A stretch of 64,000 nucleotides of DNA from Ascaphus truei (lineage: Eukaryota > Chordata > Amphibia > Anura > Ascaphidae), in NCBI GenBank assembly GCA_036426205.1, contig CM071568.1, positions 222,196,966 through 222,260,965 of the forward strand, given 5' to 3'. Shown one piece after another: positions 23,906 through 35,130 of this stretch. Both the position numbers and the translations under genes were made by a program. The first letter of the stretch is position 1, and every line of letters begins with the position of its first letter. Under the pieces are notes generated by a model. That model was not told the origin of the DNA, searched no databases, and was given only the letters and a program-made list of their open reading frames with translations.

Positions 23906-24092
23906 TGGGTAGCCAACTTCAGCCATCAAGAGGTCAGGTTTAAATGATATCCCTGCTTCATTCAGCACAGGTGGCTCAATCAGAGGCTCAGTCGAAGACT
24001 AAATTAATCTGACTGAGCCACCTGTGCTGAAGCAGGGATATCCTTGAAGCCTGGCATGTTGGTGGCCCTTGAGCACTGGAGTTGGCCACCCT
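23906..24092. mobile_element. hAT-like foldback MITE, copy B
   Basis: Same family as 21149-21330. Arms include TAGCCAACTTCAGCCATCAA / TTGAGCACTGGAGTTGGCC and GCACAGGTGGCTCAATCAGA / TCTGACTGAGCCACCTGTGC. Confidence 0.75.
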
Positions 24093-24126
24093 TGCTATAC
24101 CATTAAAACTATATCTCCATTTCTGT

Positions 24127-24170
24127 ATATATATATATATATATATATATCTCCATTCTGTATATATATA
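24127..24170. repeat. (TA)n microsatellite
   Basis: Two TA runs separated by CTCCATTCTG, directly abutting the 405-bp ribozyme repeat. Confidence 0.9.
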
Positions 24171-24800
24171 CCCTGGCTGTGCTCAAAGCAGTGACCATGT
24201 AGCAAGCTTAAGCCTATAGGAAACCATGTTAAAAAGGGTTTTTGAAGCAAAAAGTGGCACTGTGTGCTCATTTGCATGTCATTTCCCAGAATCCCTTGCT
24301 GCAGTGGAAGTGCTGTGTGCTGGGTGATAATGGGGAAAGGCGGGGTTGCAGACAGACCTGCCTAAGACATGCAGATGAGCATACAGTAATATTTGCATAT
24401 TTGCTTTCCTGTGGAGGGTTTTTGTCACTTTTTTTACTCACCATAACTTAACTCAGTATTATGGTTGGCCCATCCTTTAGCTTCTTTGCATACCCAGTTA
24501 ATCAACCCCACACTGATGAGACCCATTAAGGTCGAAACAGCTGTCTGTGGGTGGTTTTCTGGGTATGCACCTTAACCCTGGCTGTGCTCAAAGCTGTGAC
24601 CATGCAGCAAGCTTAAGCCTATAGGGAACCATGTTAAAATGGTTTTTGAAGCAAAAAGTGGCACTGTGTGCTCATTTGCATGTCATTTCACAGAATCCCT
24701 TGCTGCAGTGGAAGTGCTGTGTGCTGGGTGAAATGGGGAAAGGCGGAGTTGCAGACCTGCCTAAGACATGCAGATGAGCATACAGTTGTATTTACATTTA
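24171..24800 (+). repeat. Retrozyme-like 405-bp tandem repeat with hammerhead
   Basis: A unit starting CCCTGGCTGTGCTCAAAGC at 24171 is repeated from 24576 for about 225 bp, a period of 405 bp. The only complete unit contains a full hammerhead ribozyme at 24487-24569, just before the second unit starts. Tandem non-coding units of a few hundred bases with type I hammerheads are the hallmark of retrozymes, small non-autonomous retroelements that spread through circular RNA. The second unit breaks off where a PLE terminal-repeat fragment begins. No ORF of note lies inside. Confidence 0.75.
24487..24569 (+). ncRNA. Canonical type I hammerhead ribozyme
   Basis: All conserved core bases are present. 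Outer stem I is TGCATACCCAG/CTGGGTATGCA (11 bp, perfect), an internal loop follows, and inner stem I is CCCACA/TGTGGG. The core is CTGATGA (24513-24519), stem II GACC-CATTAA-GGTC, GAAA (24534-24537), a short stem III AC-AGCT-GT, and the cleavage base C at 24545. The internal loop in stem I facing the stem II loop is the arrangement that gives natural hammerheads fast cleavage. This is the best preserved ribozyme in the window. Confidence 0.92.
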
Positions 24801-24807
24801 TATATGT

Positions 24808-24957
24808 AGGATTTATATGTGCCTGCTTTTTTTCAAATGGATTTATATGTGCCTGCTTTTTTTAAAACGGATTTATATGTGCCTGCTTTTTTTCAAATAC
24901 AGTTTTGCAATATAGCTTGAGTGCTGTTTTTTGTCTCCTTGGTGGGACACCTGGTTT

Positions 24958-24960
<3 letters not shown>
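24808..24960 (+). repeat. PLE terminal-repeat fragment with triplicated 33-bp unit
   Basis: GATTTATATGTGCCTGCTTT is present three times in a row, about 33-34 bp apart, followed by the GAGTGCTGTTTTTTGTCTCC and GGTGGGACACCTGGTTTCCT blocks. It matches 3520-3650 in reverse. Confidence 0.75.

Positions 24961-24991
<31 letters not shown>
24961..24991. repeat. (TA)n microsatellite
   Basis: Perfect TA run of about 15 units. Confidence 0.95.
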
Positions 24992-24994
<3 letters not shown>

Positions 24995-24999
24995 TTAAA

Positions 25000-26119
25000 A
25001 AAATATATACAATTCTTTACGCCTCTGTTTAACATGAGAATTCTAAACCTTCACAGCTCTGTGTTATGCAGAATTCTGTGCGTGCAGGAACATAACTGCT
25101 ACACGTCCATTAACACCATTATCAGCTAATCTGTCTGTCTGCAGTGTACACTTAAATAGAGAAGGAAATTCCACACCTGTCCAGAACAAATGCAATAAAA
25201 GAAGACGTGTTATTCTGCATGTTTAAGAATAAATAGAGATTATATAACAGGTTTTTGGATTTCGCTGCCAGGTGCCCTAGCCATGGGAACATGTTACCTT
25301 TCTGACTGTAGCTGAAGGTGTCACGTTACTTTTACTACTACACCCTAAGACAAAAAATAGGTGGAAAGATGAGACATGAGGGCTGACACGGGAACAAATG
25401 TGCAATAGGTACATTTTTAACACCTTTGATGCCAAAATGATTACTGCTAGTAATGTCAATGGTGTAACTTCCAGCTACGAGCTCAACTTTCAAACGTAAA
25501 AAAAAAAATGAAAGGTGGAGATCAATAAAATAGAAGAAACTGTTTTTAGGAACTCATATCTGAAATGATTTGTCACCAGGTGAAACTATATTTTGCAAAC
25601 GCATCAGGTTTATGAGAAAATTCCAAAGTTGCTAATTGCTTGTTCCAGGGTGAGTAATATTAGATACCAGACAAAGTATCAGTGGTGTTTAACCCTTTCA
25701 TTGTGAGACTTTGGGGGAAGAATTGTTTTGCAGTCTATAGATATTTTATCAATCTAATGACAAATGTAAAAGTACTGATGTTTCTGCCATGTATAAATTA
25801 AAATGTAATATTCTCAGTGAGGCACAATATTTACTATGATTAGTTGACATGGAATTACAAATCTTTTATGGAAGTATCACAGTTTAAAATATTATTACCA
25901 AATACCATTTTCACATTTTGGAATATACATTTCTGACACACCGTTTCCATTCTTTGGGTCCCTCTACATACAAAGTAAATACACTACAATACTTTTATTG
26001 CAGCATAATGTAAAATATAACAATGTAAGCAAGATCAAAGTGTGTATCTGTCCTAGATCGCCAAAGATAACAAGTCACACAAATAAATCTATAGGTGATA
26101 AACTTGAAATCTCACTCAC
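25000..26119. other. Intronic or intergenic DNA beside the F3-like exon
   Basis: Mostly unique-looking AT-rich sequence. A search by eye for the next F3 exon (WKxKC...TTxTECDLT type) found nothing. Confidence 0.5.
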
Positions 26120-26234
26120 CCAGACACTTCAACTGTATAGGAATAATTTGTAGGTTCAGGCTGCCACTCAAGTATAGTCTTAAAGTTGATAGATGACCAT
26201 TTAATGTTTACAGCAGTTGTTAAGTTTAGATTGT
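26120..26234 (-). CDS. F3: Tissue factor (coagulation factor III)-like exon 2
   Basis: This 115-bp exon lies between a TATATGCAG acceptor and a GTGAGTGAG donor. After two bases of a split codon it reads [19 protein letters not shown], then [19 protein letters not shown]. The [12 protein letters not shown] core is characteristic of the first fibronectin III domain of tissue factor, the cell-surface receptor for factor VIIa that starts coagulation. Entry in phase 1 and exit in phase 2 agree with human F3 exon 2 as I remember it; this exon is three bases longer. No other F3 exon (signal peptide, second FNIII domain, transmembrane segment) was recognised. The gene may continue outside the window, or this may be a lone copied exon. 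Another class II cytokine receptor is a less likely alternative. Confidence 0.8.
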
Positions 26235-27375
26235 CTGCATATAAATAAATAAAACATGACATTATTTCGATAAAACAACCCAGTGCTGTTTATACATAAA
26301 CATAACCGGTTTTCACAAAGATCCCATGTTACATACATATCAGTCAGTAGCCCCCTTGTAAATCGTTTCAATCTGTGAATATTGTATTTATTTATATTAT
26401 CCAGATGTGAATGCATAAAAATAAAATGCATATAAATTACAACATATTTATTTTATGAAGTGAAGAGTAAGTACACCCATTATAAAAACAAAAATGCACA
26501 ACCATGCATATTGTCTCCTGGAAGAAAGTTATTTCCTGCATTTATTCGGATACATCTAATTGTTATATATTTCGTCCTCAATGTAATTATTTTTATTGCA
26601 CAATCTAACAATTGGACTAAATGTATACAAATGTAAATCTGTGTGTTTATTAACTTTGTCCAGCTGGCCTTAGCTGTTTTGTGGCTCCTCCCTCCCAGGG
26701 TTTAAGCTCGCCCCTGCCCCTTTCCAAGTAAGCAGGTCTTTTTCATGCAGCTGGTTGGGACAAATCCAATGCGATCATTCTTCCTCTAATTATAGAGGTA
26801 AATAAGAATTGTAATCAGTTAGTGTTAGGTATTGCAATACCTGCAATATTTGGTCATGTCTTGATGTGGCTTGCAGGCTTAAAATTCTTTGGCCAAAGGG
26901 TTTAACTAAATTACCCCTTTCAAGAGATATATAGGTATTTCACTGTGTATTTTTGTCATATTGGATGTAGTTTTGGGCATCTCTGTTTTTTGTTGTATAT
27001 ATCTACGAATGTCAGCCTGTGATCAAAGCTTGATTAGTATTGTAGCCGAGATTAAAAAGTGCAGTACAAAAGATCACCAGGCCATGATTCATAAAATAAT
27101 TTTCTAATGTCATTATGTAACAAGAAGAGAACTAATTATGTTGTATAATGTGCATAAACAAGAATGGAAAGAGCTGCTAAAACTAGGGAATAAAAACGCA
27201 ACAACCCTCAAAAGGCTGAAATGTTCCTATTAATGTCAAAAACTACTACTGATTTAAAAGAGAAGGAGAGAAGATGTTTTCCTTTCCAGCTAAAATGTAA
27301 CATACAGTATAGAGAAATAATGGATCCAAATCCGGATTACAGGAACACTTGCTTTCTCGGTTATCCTGGACCACT
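26235..27375. other. DNA upstream of the F3-like exon
   Basis: AT-rich, unique-looking sequence. No signal-peptide exon recognised. Confidence 0.5.
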
Positions 27376-27720
27376 AGTGGCGTAACTACTGCCCGGAATG
27401 CCCAGGCATATCCTGGGGGCCCCAGCTTGGGGAGGTGGCCCAAAGGGAGTCGGAACTCTCCCAACTCGTGATGTAACACCCCCCCCCCCCCCCAAGCTGT
27501 TATAGAGGCCCTGCGCTCTTCCCCACATGAAACGGATTGCCAGCACAGTGTACAGGGCCTCTGTAAGAGAGCAGCTCTCCTCCATTGACATTGTGGTATC
27601 ATGTGATGCTGCATCACATGGTGACACATTGCCATGACAACACAACGTTATGACATCGTGACACAAGGGCCGGCAGATAAGTGAAATGTCCGGGGCTCAT
27701 TACGCTGTAGTTACGCCAGT
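27376..27720. mobile_element. MITE with 14-bp TIRs
   Basis: A 345-bp element with ends AGTGGCGTAACTAC and GTAGTTACGCCAGT (13 of 14 matching as inverted repeats). It contains a C-run at 27478-27493. The superfamily is not assigned. Confidence 0.7.
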
Positions 27721-28150
27721 GCGGACCACGTGACTATGTACATAGGTGATCCAAATACAAACCAAAAATAAACTTCCTTCCTGGATCGGATCTATTGTAT
27801 TCTCGCAGTATTTCCCCCTTTCATATATATACTGCCCTCCCTTCAGTTGCCGCCATTTTGCTTTAGCGGTGGAAGGGTGCAGATGAGAGGGAAACTGTGC
27901 TGTTTGATCTGCACTTGAGTTTATTTAAAATACATTTACAAAACCAAACAATAAAAAAAAGCAAGCAGAGAAAACTGGCAGCAAAATCATGAGGCAGGAA
28001 GGAAACAGGGGAAAGGGTCAGCCAGAAACAAAGAGAGACAGACAGCAGAGTGAAAGGGGCAGAGAGGCACATTGATCAGATCCTACTGCCGAAGGGAAAA
28101 AAGAGCGGTAGTTACTCAGTCTCTAATCTCTTCTTTACAATGTTATATTA

Positions 28151-28963
28151 TGTAGCCATGTTTAAAATGGTATACAGTTCTCTCTCATACTGGCAGTAAG
28201 CCTGGTAAATATGCAGGATTGCCTGCATCAATCATGGAGGTTTGCCCTCACACCCTGGTGAGGTGTCATATGTATTCAAGGGAGTGGTCACATGCTCTGA
28301 GTCCACTGTTAGTGACATCAGAGATGTGGCTGTTTTCCTAAGGTATATAAGACACAGCACTGCCCAAAGTTGGTGTTCAAGGTCAAGTGTGTTAACTAAG
28401 AGTTCAAGAGAGTGGTTCTACAGCAAGTAGCTAAAGTGATCAAGATCTGCAGCAGTAAGGCTGGCAGGGCCTACACTGTGTCCAGGGACTTGGCACAGGT
28501 GGTGATCTCCCTGAGGGGAGAGGTGATCCAACTCCATTGGGAGGGCAGATTCTTCTGAAGGACAGGCTGTAGAAAAATGAGCGGCTGAGCTGACCACTGT
28601 AAGGGGAAGTCTGCCTGAACCATCAATAAAGATGCCCTTTTTCACAAGAATGCTTGTGTGTGAGTGTGAAGTTACTCCGCAGAGGACGGCACCACAGAGG
28701 AGGTCCTCATCAGAACCATCTCCTTGCGGACGCAGAGATCCTGATGAGGTGGAGGCACTGCACTGTATGTAGGTAGGACTCACGCACATTACCTCAGCTG
28801 CCTGTCTGGGTTGACATTCCCCATACCAACATCATGCGGGAGACTCAGGAGTCCTGTTGCCAACAGGTGCACCACCAGACACGACCATGTAATGGGGACC
28901 GGTTAGACCACAGGGGCCAATCTGAGAATGGGTGGGTCAGGAGGGTCCAGAAAAACCGTTACA
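28151..28963 (+). mobile_element. Solo LTR with 4-bp target duplication
   Basis: An 813-bp LTR starting TGTAGCCATG and ending CCGTTACA, flanked on both sides by ATTA. It belongs to the family of the two LTRs at 10914 and 15552, shown by TAATGGGGACCGGTTAGACC and other shared blocks. A TATA box (TATATAAG at 28344) and a polyadenylation signal (AATAAA at 28625) give a normal U3-R-U5 layout, with transcription to the right. The absence of an interior points to recombination between LTRs. Confidence 0.85.
28344..28351 (+). promoter_or_regulatory. LTR TATA box
   Basis: TATATAAG, about 275 bp before the AATAAA of the same LTR. Confidence 0.6.
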
Positions 28964-28973
28964 ATTATATAGA

Positions 28974-28975
<2 letters not shown>

Positions 28976-29012
<37 letters not shown>
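28976..29012. repeat. (TA)n microsatellite
   Basis: TA run next to the solo LTR. Confidence 0.9.
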
Positions 29013-29684
29013 AATATACTAAATAATGTTTTCATTATAATTACATGACTAATATTACTGATCACATATATACCATCTGACTTCTCTCTACTTAGTTTCT
29101 ACTTTTTGTTAGTTTACCAGCCAAAATATCCATGTCACCACATTACTGTATATTACACCTCTGTGGCTGAAAATGTCTGGCGCACAGATAGCATTTAGAA
29201 AGTAGATAAATTATCTATATAGTCCCTACGTCTCTATTTATAAGTATAAATCTGAAGCTGCTGTCCTAATCGTCTGATATCAAAGGTCAGTGTCTTTTTT
29301 TTAATTAATTTTAACATCAGGAGAATATTTCTATTCTATTTCAAGATAAGCAATCAAAATGAATAATATATTACTACAACAAATCACCAATGAGCTGGAG
29401 GGATCATTCCATTTGGAATATTTTGAAATCACAAAGTTACACTTTCACTGGTATAAGGTTAGGGTGGAAGAGATGTCAGTTCTCTGTTTCTAAAACCATT
29501 TTTTTATTCTGCTGACATGGTGTTGCATACTGGCCATAGATGACATTGACTAAGTTAAAAACTTATTTTGGGCTGAATTCCATCCATCACAATTTATGAC
29601 AGAGGACTGACCACAGCTGGGACTCTTTAATTTGTATGGGACTATATGAAGTGCTCTATTGTTATCATATGTTATGCCACTTTC

Positions 29685-29720
29685 ACTTGATAAAGGCCAG
29701 CTACAGGTCAAAACGTGTTT
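29685..29720 (+). ncRNA. Hammerhead-like motif (decayed)
   Basis: CTTGATAAAGGCC-AGCTACA-GGTCAAAACGTGT follows the CTGANGA-stem II-GAAAC plan with several core changes. It is repeated at 32850-32885 in the second copy. Confidence 0.4.
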
Positions 29721-29904
29721 CTATTTGGCACAATACATTTTGCTTGATGAAAATCAATAGTGCTCTGATTCATCTACATTACTTTGGATTCGCTCTGGAT
29801 TATTGGCAGGCTGTCCATGGAACTAGAAGCAACGGTATTAGTATCATCATTTTTTTCCCAGTATTTGATGTGCAGCATTTGCCCTTTTTTTTTTAAATGG
29901 CATA

Positions 29905-30240
29905 CAGATAGCACCATCTACTCTATTTGTATACTAGCCCAAAATGTCCAGTTGGTTTAACACTGTTATATTACACCGGGACATTACACCGGTACTAGGT
30001 GACGTGGTTGGCATACAGAGAGCACAATCAGCTCTCAGCTAGTATATCAGACAATAATGTTCACTTGTTTTAACACCATTACATTACACCGATGTTGCGG
30101 TAAGTGTTTGGCATACAGGTAGCATCATATGACCTCTTTACTCTCTGCTGGTATAGTGGCCACTTAGAGCCAGTTGGTTTAACATTGTTACTTTATACCA
30201 GTATTGGATATACAGTACTGGTTGGCATACAGATAGCAAT
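29905..30240 (+). repeat. GGCATACAGATAGC sub-repeats
   Basis: The block GGCATACAGATAGCA with GTTGGTTTAACA(C/T)TGTTA and TTACACCGG recurs about five times at 60-100 bp intervals. It is an old tandem array with diverged units. Confidence 0.7.
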
Positions 30241-30690
30241 AGTCCAAGAGCAGAGATGGGGGCTTAAAAATCTTGCAGGGGAAAAAACTGTGTGTTGCCA
30301 ACACAAAATGTACACTAAAACGGAAAAAGTGACAGCAAATCCAACCCAGAAATGTGTAAGATACTTCTTACAAAGTTATTGTCAACGTTTTCAAAGAAGA
30401 TTCAGTGCAGGAAACTTAGGGAAGAAACTACAACCTGTAGAAATGTCCATGTAGGCCCTGAAATGTTGTAGTTGCTTCCCTACATTTCCTGCAATATATC
30501 TTCTTTGAAAACTTTGCCAAGAACTTTGTAAGTAGTGTCTTACTCATTTTTGGGGGGGATTTGCTGTCACTTGCGGTGCCCGCGTTCTTGGGCAGTGCTG
30601 GGATGACTGGATCCTGCAGGTGTTGGGAGATGTCTGGGTTGCACCTTGGGCGGCTGCCCCACTCACCGAGCCATAGTATAGTATAGCATA

Positions 30691-30738
<48 letters not shown>
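30691..30738. repeat. (TA)n microsatellite
   Basis: TA run of about 23 units. Confidence 0.95.
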
Positions 30739-30789
30739 TATACCACGAAAACAGTCAGCACACTGTTGTAAGGCATAAAGCAGTTGCTA

Positions 30790-31082
30790 GTCCCATAGAA
30801 ATCCACAAAGCAAAAGTACCAGCCCAAGGACTAGTAAAGAGACAGCAAACAGCAAGGAGTAATCCAAAAGAAATTGTATTGAAACAACTATTACACGATA
30901 GCCAACGTTTCGGTCCCACCGGAGAGACCGTGTTTCAATACAATATCTTTTTGATTACTCCTTGCTGTTTGCTGTCTCTTTACCAGTCCTTGGGCTGGTA
31001 CTTTTGATATATATAGCAATATTATATCTATATATAGCAAAAGTACCAGCCCAAGGACTGGTAAAGAAACAGCAAACAGCAA

Positions 31083-31085
<3 letters not shown>
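30790..31085. repeat. Alternating inverted arms with hammerhead remnant
   Basis: Arms CCAGCCCAAGGACT(A/G)GTAAA occur at 30820 and 31035, and in reverse at 30975. Between the first two lies GTTTCGGTCCCACCGG, which on the minus strand is the stem II and GAAAC half of a hammerhead with the CTGANGA half missing. This looks like a rearranged PLE terminal repeat. Confidence 0.65.
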
Positions 31086-31118
<33 letters not shown>

Positions 31119-31333
31119 GAAACACACAGCGCAATTCTAAACAGATTGTTCCTGTGGGGGTAATTAGTCACACCACTATTAAGAGCCAATGTTACAAAAT
31201 GAGGTACATACCCTGGTTAACACCTAACCCTACACACTGCAGCCGATTTAGGTCTGCGGCTCCACAACGCCGCCTTGGGGATCTGGAGAAGAGTGACCTA
31301 AGCGCAAATATGACAGGGAGAAGAGAAAACACG

Positions 31334-31505
31334 TGTAGCCAGGTCACCTGTTTCCCCCTTCGTCCTCCTAGGGAGCCTCCGTGGCCAGGAGAGATGCCGG
31401 GTGCTGCCGGAGGCCAGCGGCAGACCCGACGGCCATCCCAAGGGTGGGGGCCGCTGCAGGGAGCGGTGCGCTGTTGCGCCTGTGTGTGTGGTTGTGTGTG
31501 TGTGT
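31334..31505 (+). mobile_element. LTR fragment (TGTAGCCAGG family)
   Basis: Starts TGTAGCCAGGTCACCTG, similar to the start of the solo LTR at 49361, and is cut off by a (TG)n run at 31480-31505. Confidence 0.4.
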
Positions 31506-31507
31506 GA

Positions 31508-32140
31508 TTATAATAATAATCAAAAAATAAATAGATGATACCGTTCTGTGGCTAAGAATGCTTTATTTGTTGCGAGCTTTGCGAGATACACTGATCTCTT
31601 CTTCCGGCGATGTTACAATGAATGAAGCAAGCATACTTACAAACGGTGTCCTTGGAATGTATCTGTGCTGGTCCTTCCCCGTTGTGATGGTGTTTTATGG
31701 CTAGAGGGTGTTCAAAGGGTCCTGAAACAAGTGATTGTAAGAGTGTGTGTGTGTATCGTGTGTAATAAAATGAATGGAAGCCCACAGTATAAAGTGCTTT
31801 ACAAAATGTGGTTGTGGATAAATGGTGTGGGTGGTGTGGAATGTGGAGAGTTTGTAGCACAACTAAAAGTGTGTGTGGATACTATGTGGTCCCTATTGGT
31901 GTATATGGATGGAAAAAAAGGAGTATTAGTATGTGTAGAGACAGCTGTGTGTGCATACATATAGCACAGTATGTACAGACATGGCCTTAGGCTCATGGGA
32001 AAGAGTTCCTGTGTTCAGTAATGACTCATAAAATTTGATCTCTGTTTAGGCCACGCTAAGTGTCCCGAACAGTTGCATAAATTTGTATCATGCAACCGTC
32101 TCTCTTTCGGGGTTTTAAAGATTACCTTGAGTATGGCAAC
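31508..32140 (-). repeat. Ribozyme-bearing repeat, copy 2 (minus)
   Basis: Inverted copy of 2725-3368, including the hammerhead-like motif at 31570-31613 on the minus strand. Similarity is high but with scattered indels. Confidence 0.75.
31568..31615 (-). ncRNA. Hammerhead-like motif (variant core)
   Basis: Minus strand: CGGAAGA, stem II GAGAT-CAGTGT-ATCTC, then GCAAAGCTCGC. It is the counterpart of 3278-3325, with the GAAA box further altered. Confidence 0.4.
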
Positions 32141-32347
32141 CCTCAGATCGTTATCTTATGGCCAAGAGTAGAGAATGTTTCGAGCCAACAGGGAAAAAAA
32201 AAAACAAACAACGTCTCTTGTTCGCGTTATGATGCTGTGGCGATGCAGAGGGTTCATCTCCTCTGTTTAAGCACTGTTCCTGTCTCACTGAGGTAGGTAG
32301 CACACCCTGGGCATTTCCATGCCATGATTGAGGTACAGACATTGTGT

Positions 32348-32364
32348 TTGATATATATATATTC

Positions 32365-32395
<31 letters not shown>

Positions 32396-32426
32396 TATAT
32401 ATAGATATAATATATACTATAATATA
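32348..32426. repeat. (TA)n-rich microsatellite
   Basis: Imperfect TA run immediately before the second copy of the 2-kb repeat. Confidence 0.9.
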
Positions 32427-32430
32427 TAAG

Positions 32431-33849
32431 AGCTGCTGTCCTAATCGGATGATATCAAAGGTCAGTGTCTTTTTTAATTAATTTTAACATCAGGAGAATA
32501 TTCTATTTATTTCAAGATAAGCAATCAAAATGAATATATATTACTACAACAAATCACCAATGAGCTGGAGGGATCATTCCATTTGGAATATTTTGAAATC
32601 ACAAAGTTACACTTTCACTGGTATAAGGTGGTGGAAGAGAGTCAGTTCTCTGTTTCTAAAACCATTTTTTTATTATGCTGACATGGTGTTGCATACTGGC
32701 CATAGATGACATTGACTAAGTAAAAACTTATTTTGGGCTGAATTCCATCCATCACAATTTATGACAGAGGATGACCACAGCTGGGACTCTTTAATTTGTA
32801 TGGGACTATATGAAGTGCTCTATTGTTATCATATGTTATGGCCACTTTCACTTGAAAAGGCCAGCTACAGGTCAAAACGTGTTCTATTTGGCACAATACA
32901 TTTTGCTTGATGAAAATCAATAGTGCTCTGATTCATCTACATTACTTTGGATTCGCTGGATTATTGGCAGGCTGTCCATGGAACTAGAAGCACGGTATTA
33001 GTATCATCATTTTTTTCCAGATTTGAGTGCACATTTGCCCTTTTTTTTTTAATGGCATACAGATAGCACCATCTACTCTATTTGTATACTAGCCCAAAAT
33101 GTCCAGTTGGTTTAACACTGTATATTACACCGGGACATTACACGGTACTAGGTGACGTGGTTGGCATACAGAGAGCACAATCAGCTCTCAGCTAGTATAT
33201 CAGACAATAATGTTCACTTGTTTTAACACCATTACATTAACCGATGTTGCGGGTAAGTGTTTGGCATACAGGTATGCATCATATGACCTCTTTACTCTTT
33301 GTGGTATAGTGGCCACTTAGAGCCAGTTGGTTTAACATTGTTACTTTATCAGTATTGGATATACAGTACTGGTTGGCATACAGATAGCAATAGTCCAAGA
33401 GCAGAGATGGGGGCTTAAAAATTTGCAGGGAAAAAAAATGTGTGTTGCCAACACAAAATGTACACTAAAACGGAAAAAGTGACAGCAAATCCAACCCAGA
33501 AATGTGTAAGATACTTCTTACAAAGTTATTGGTCAACGTTTTCAAAGAAGATTCAGTGCAGGAAACTTAGGGAAGAAACTAAAACCTGTAGAAAGTCCAT
33601 GTAGGCCCTGAAATGTTGTAGTTGCTTCCCTACATTCCTGAATATATCTTCTTTGAAACTTGCCAAGAAATTTGTAAGTAGGTGCTTACTCATTTTTGGG
33701 GGGGATTTGCTGTCACTTGCGGTGCCCGCGTTCTTGGGCGTGCTGGGATGACTGGATCCTGCAGGTGTTGGGAGATGTCTGGGTTGCACCTTGGGCGGCT
33801 GCCCCCACTCACCGAGCCATAGTATAGTATAGCATAGGATATATATATA

Positions 33850-33893
<44 letters not shown>

Positions 33894-34483
33894 CCACGAA
33901 AACAGTCAGCACATGTTGTAAGGCATAAAGCAGTTGCTAGTCCCATAGAACAACACAAAGCAAAAGTACAGCCCAAGGACTAGTAAAGAGACAGCAAACA
34001 GCAAGGAGTAATCCAAAAGAAATTGTATTGAAACAAACTATTAACGATAGCCAACGTTTCGGTCCACCGGGAGGACCGTTGTTTCAATACAATATCTTTT
34101 TGATTACTCCTTGCTGTTTGCTGTTCTTCTTTACCAGTCCTTGGGCTGGTACTTTGATATATATAGCAATATATATATCTATATATAGCAAAAAGTACCA
34201 GCCCAAGGACTGGGAAGAAACAGCAAACAGCAAGGATATATATATATATATATATATACATATACAGAAGAAACACACAGCGCAATTCTAAACAGATTGT
34301 TCCTGTGGGGGTAATTAGTCACACCACTATTAAGAGCCAATGTTATAAAATGAGGTACATACCCTGGTTAACACCTAACGCTACACACTGCAGCCGATTT
34401 AGGTCTGCGGCTCCACAACGCCGCCTTGGGGATCTGGAGAAGAGTGACCTAAGCGCAAATATGACAGGGAGAAGAGAAAACAC
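32431..34483. repeat. 2-kb direct repeat, copy 2
   Basis: Same order and content as 29256-31332. Most differences are single-base deletions in this copy (for example TTTATACCAGT versus TTTATCAGT, TGCTCTGG versus TGCTGG in GGATTCGCTCTGGATTA). At its right end it runs into the large inverted repeat at 34436. Confidence 0.9.
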
Positions 34484-35077
34484 ACAAAAAAAGAGAGATC
34501 ATAGGGCAGTATATCTATTAATGCATAGACTATAAATGGTAAGATATATGCTTACACAGATGCGACAAGTAAGAGCATGTAATCCTCTGGGACGCCCCAG
34601 TAGCTTTAGGGATCTTGTTCTTAGACTGCTAGATCTCCAGATTCTTCTCACAGGACGTCAGTTACAGCTGCTGCAGGAGCTCCTTGTCTCAGGCACTTCT
34701 GTGTCTCTATGGATGGATCTCACACAAGAGGGGGAGGGAGGGGAGGGAAAAAGGGAAGGAACAAGATATGTGTAAAACATTTAATATATAAAAAAACAAT
34801 AAAATATGGCTGATCCACTCACATTGTGTGAGGAAATAGCAAGAGTAGAGAGTGGTTTAGCGAGTCTCTCACACTCGGTTTGATTCGCCGGTTGCCAGTC
34901 CTCTCCGCGGTCTCCGCTAATTCCGTACCATGTGATCGGCCGTGGCGTGTGACGCGGCTTGTGACGCGGCTCGGCTCTCGCGAGATTAGTGTCTGTCCAT
35001 ACAGGGGATCACTGCCGGAGCTCCTCGTGAATGTCTCTCCACTCAGGCCTCCTGGCGTGTCTCTCTCTCTGCTGCAG

Positions 35078-35130
35078 GTGAAAGCTGGCCCTACGCGTTT
35101 CTCCACATCGGGCTTCGTCAGGGGCTGCTA
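35078..35130 (-). ncRNA. Hammerhead-like motif, left arm
   Basis: Minus strand: CCCCTGACGAAGCCC, weak stem II, GAGAAACGCGTAGGGCC. Core CTGACGA and GAAAC are intact; stem II is poor. Confidence 0.45.

Larger units (their letters stand above)
29256..31332. repeat. 2-kb direct repeat, copy 1
   Basis: Nearly identical to 32431-34483. It contains a hammerhead-like motif (29685), five or six GGCATACAGATAGCA-type sub-repeats spaced about 70-90 bp (29905-30235), a (TA)n run (30691-30737), and a set of alternating inverted arms (30760-31110). Confidence 0.9.

Noticed and set aside
30962..31507. 181-codon plus-strand ORF
   Set aside because: It joins an inverted PLE-like arm, a (TA)n run read as Tyr-Ile repeats and an LTR fragment. 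It is a chance open frame across different repeats.
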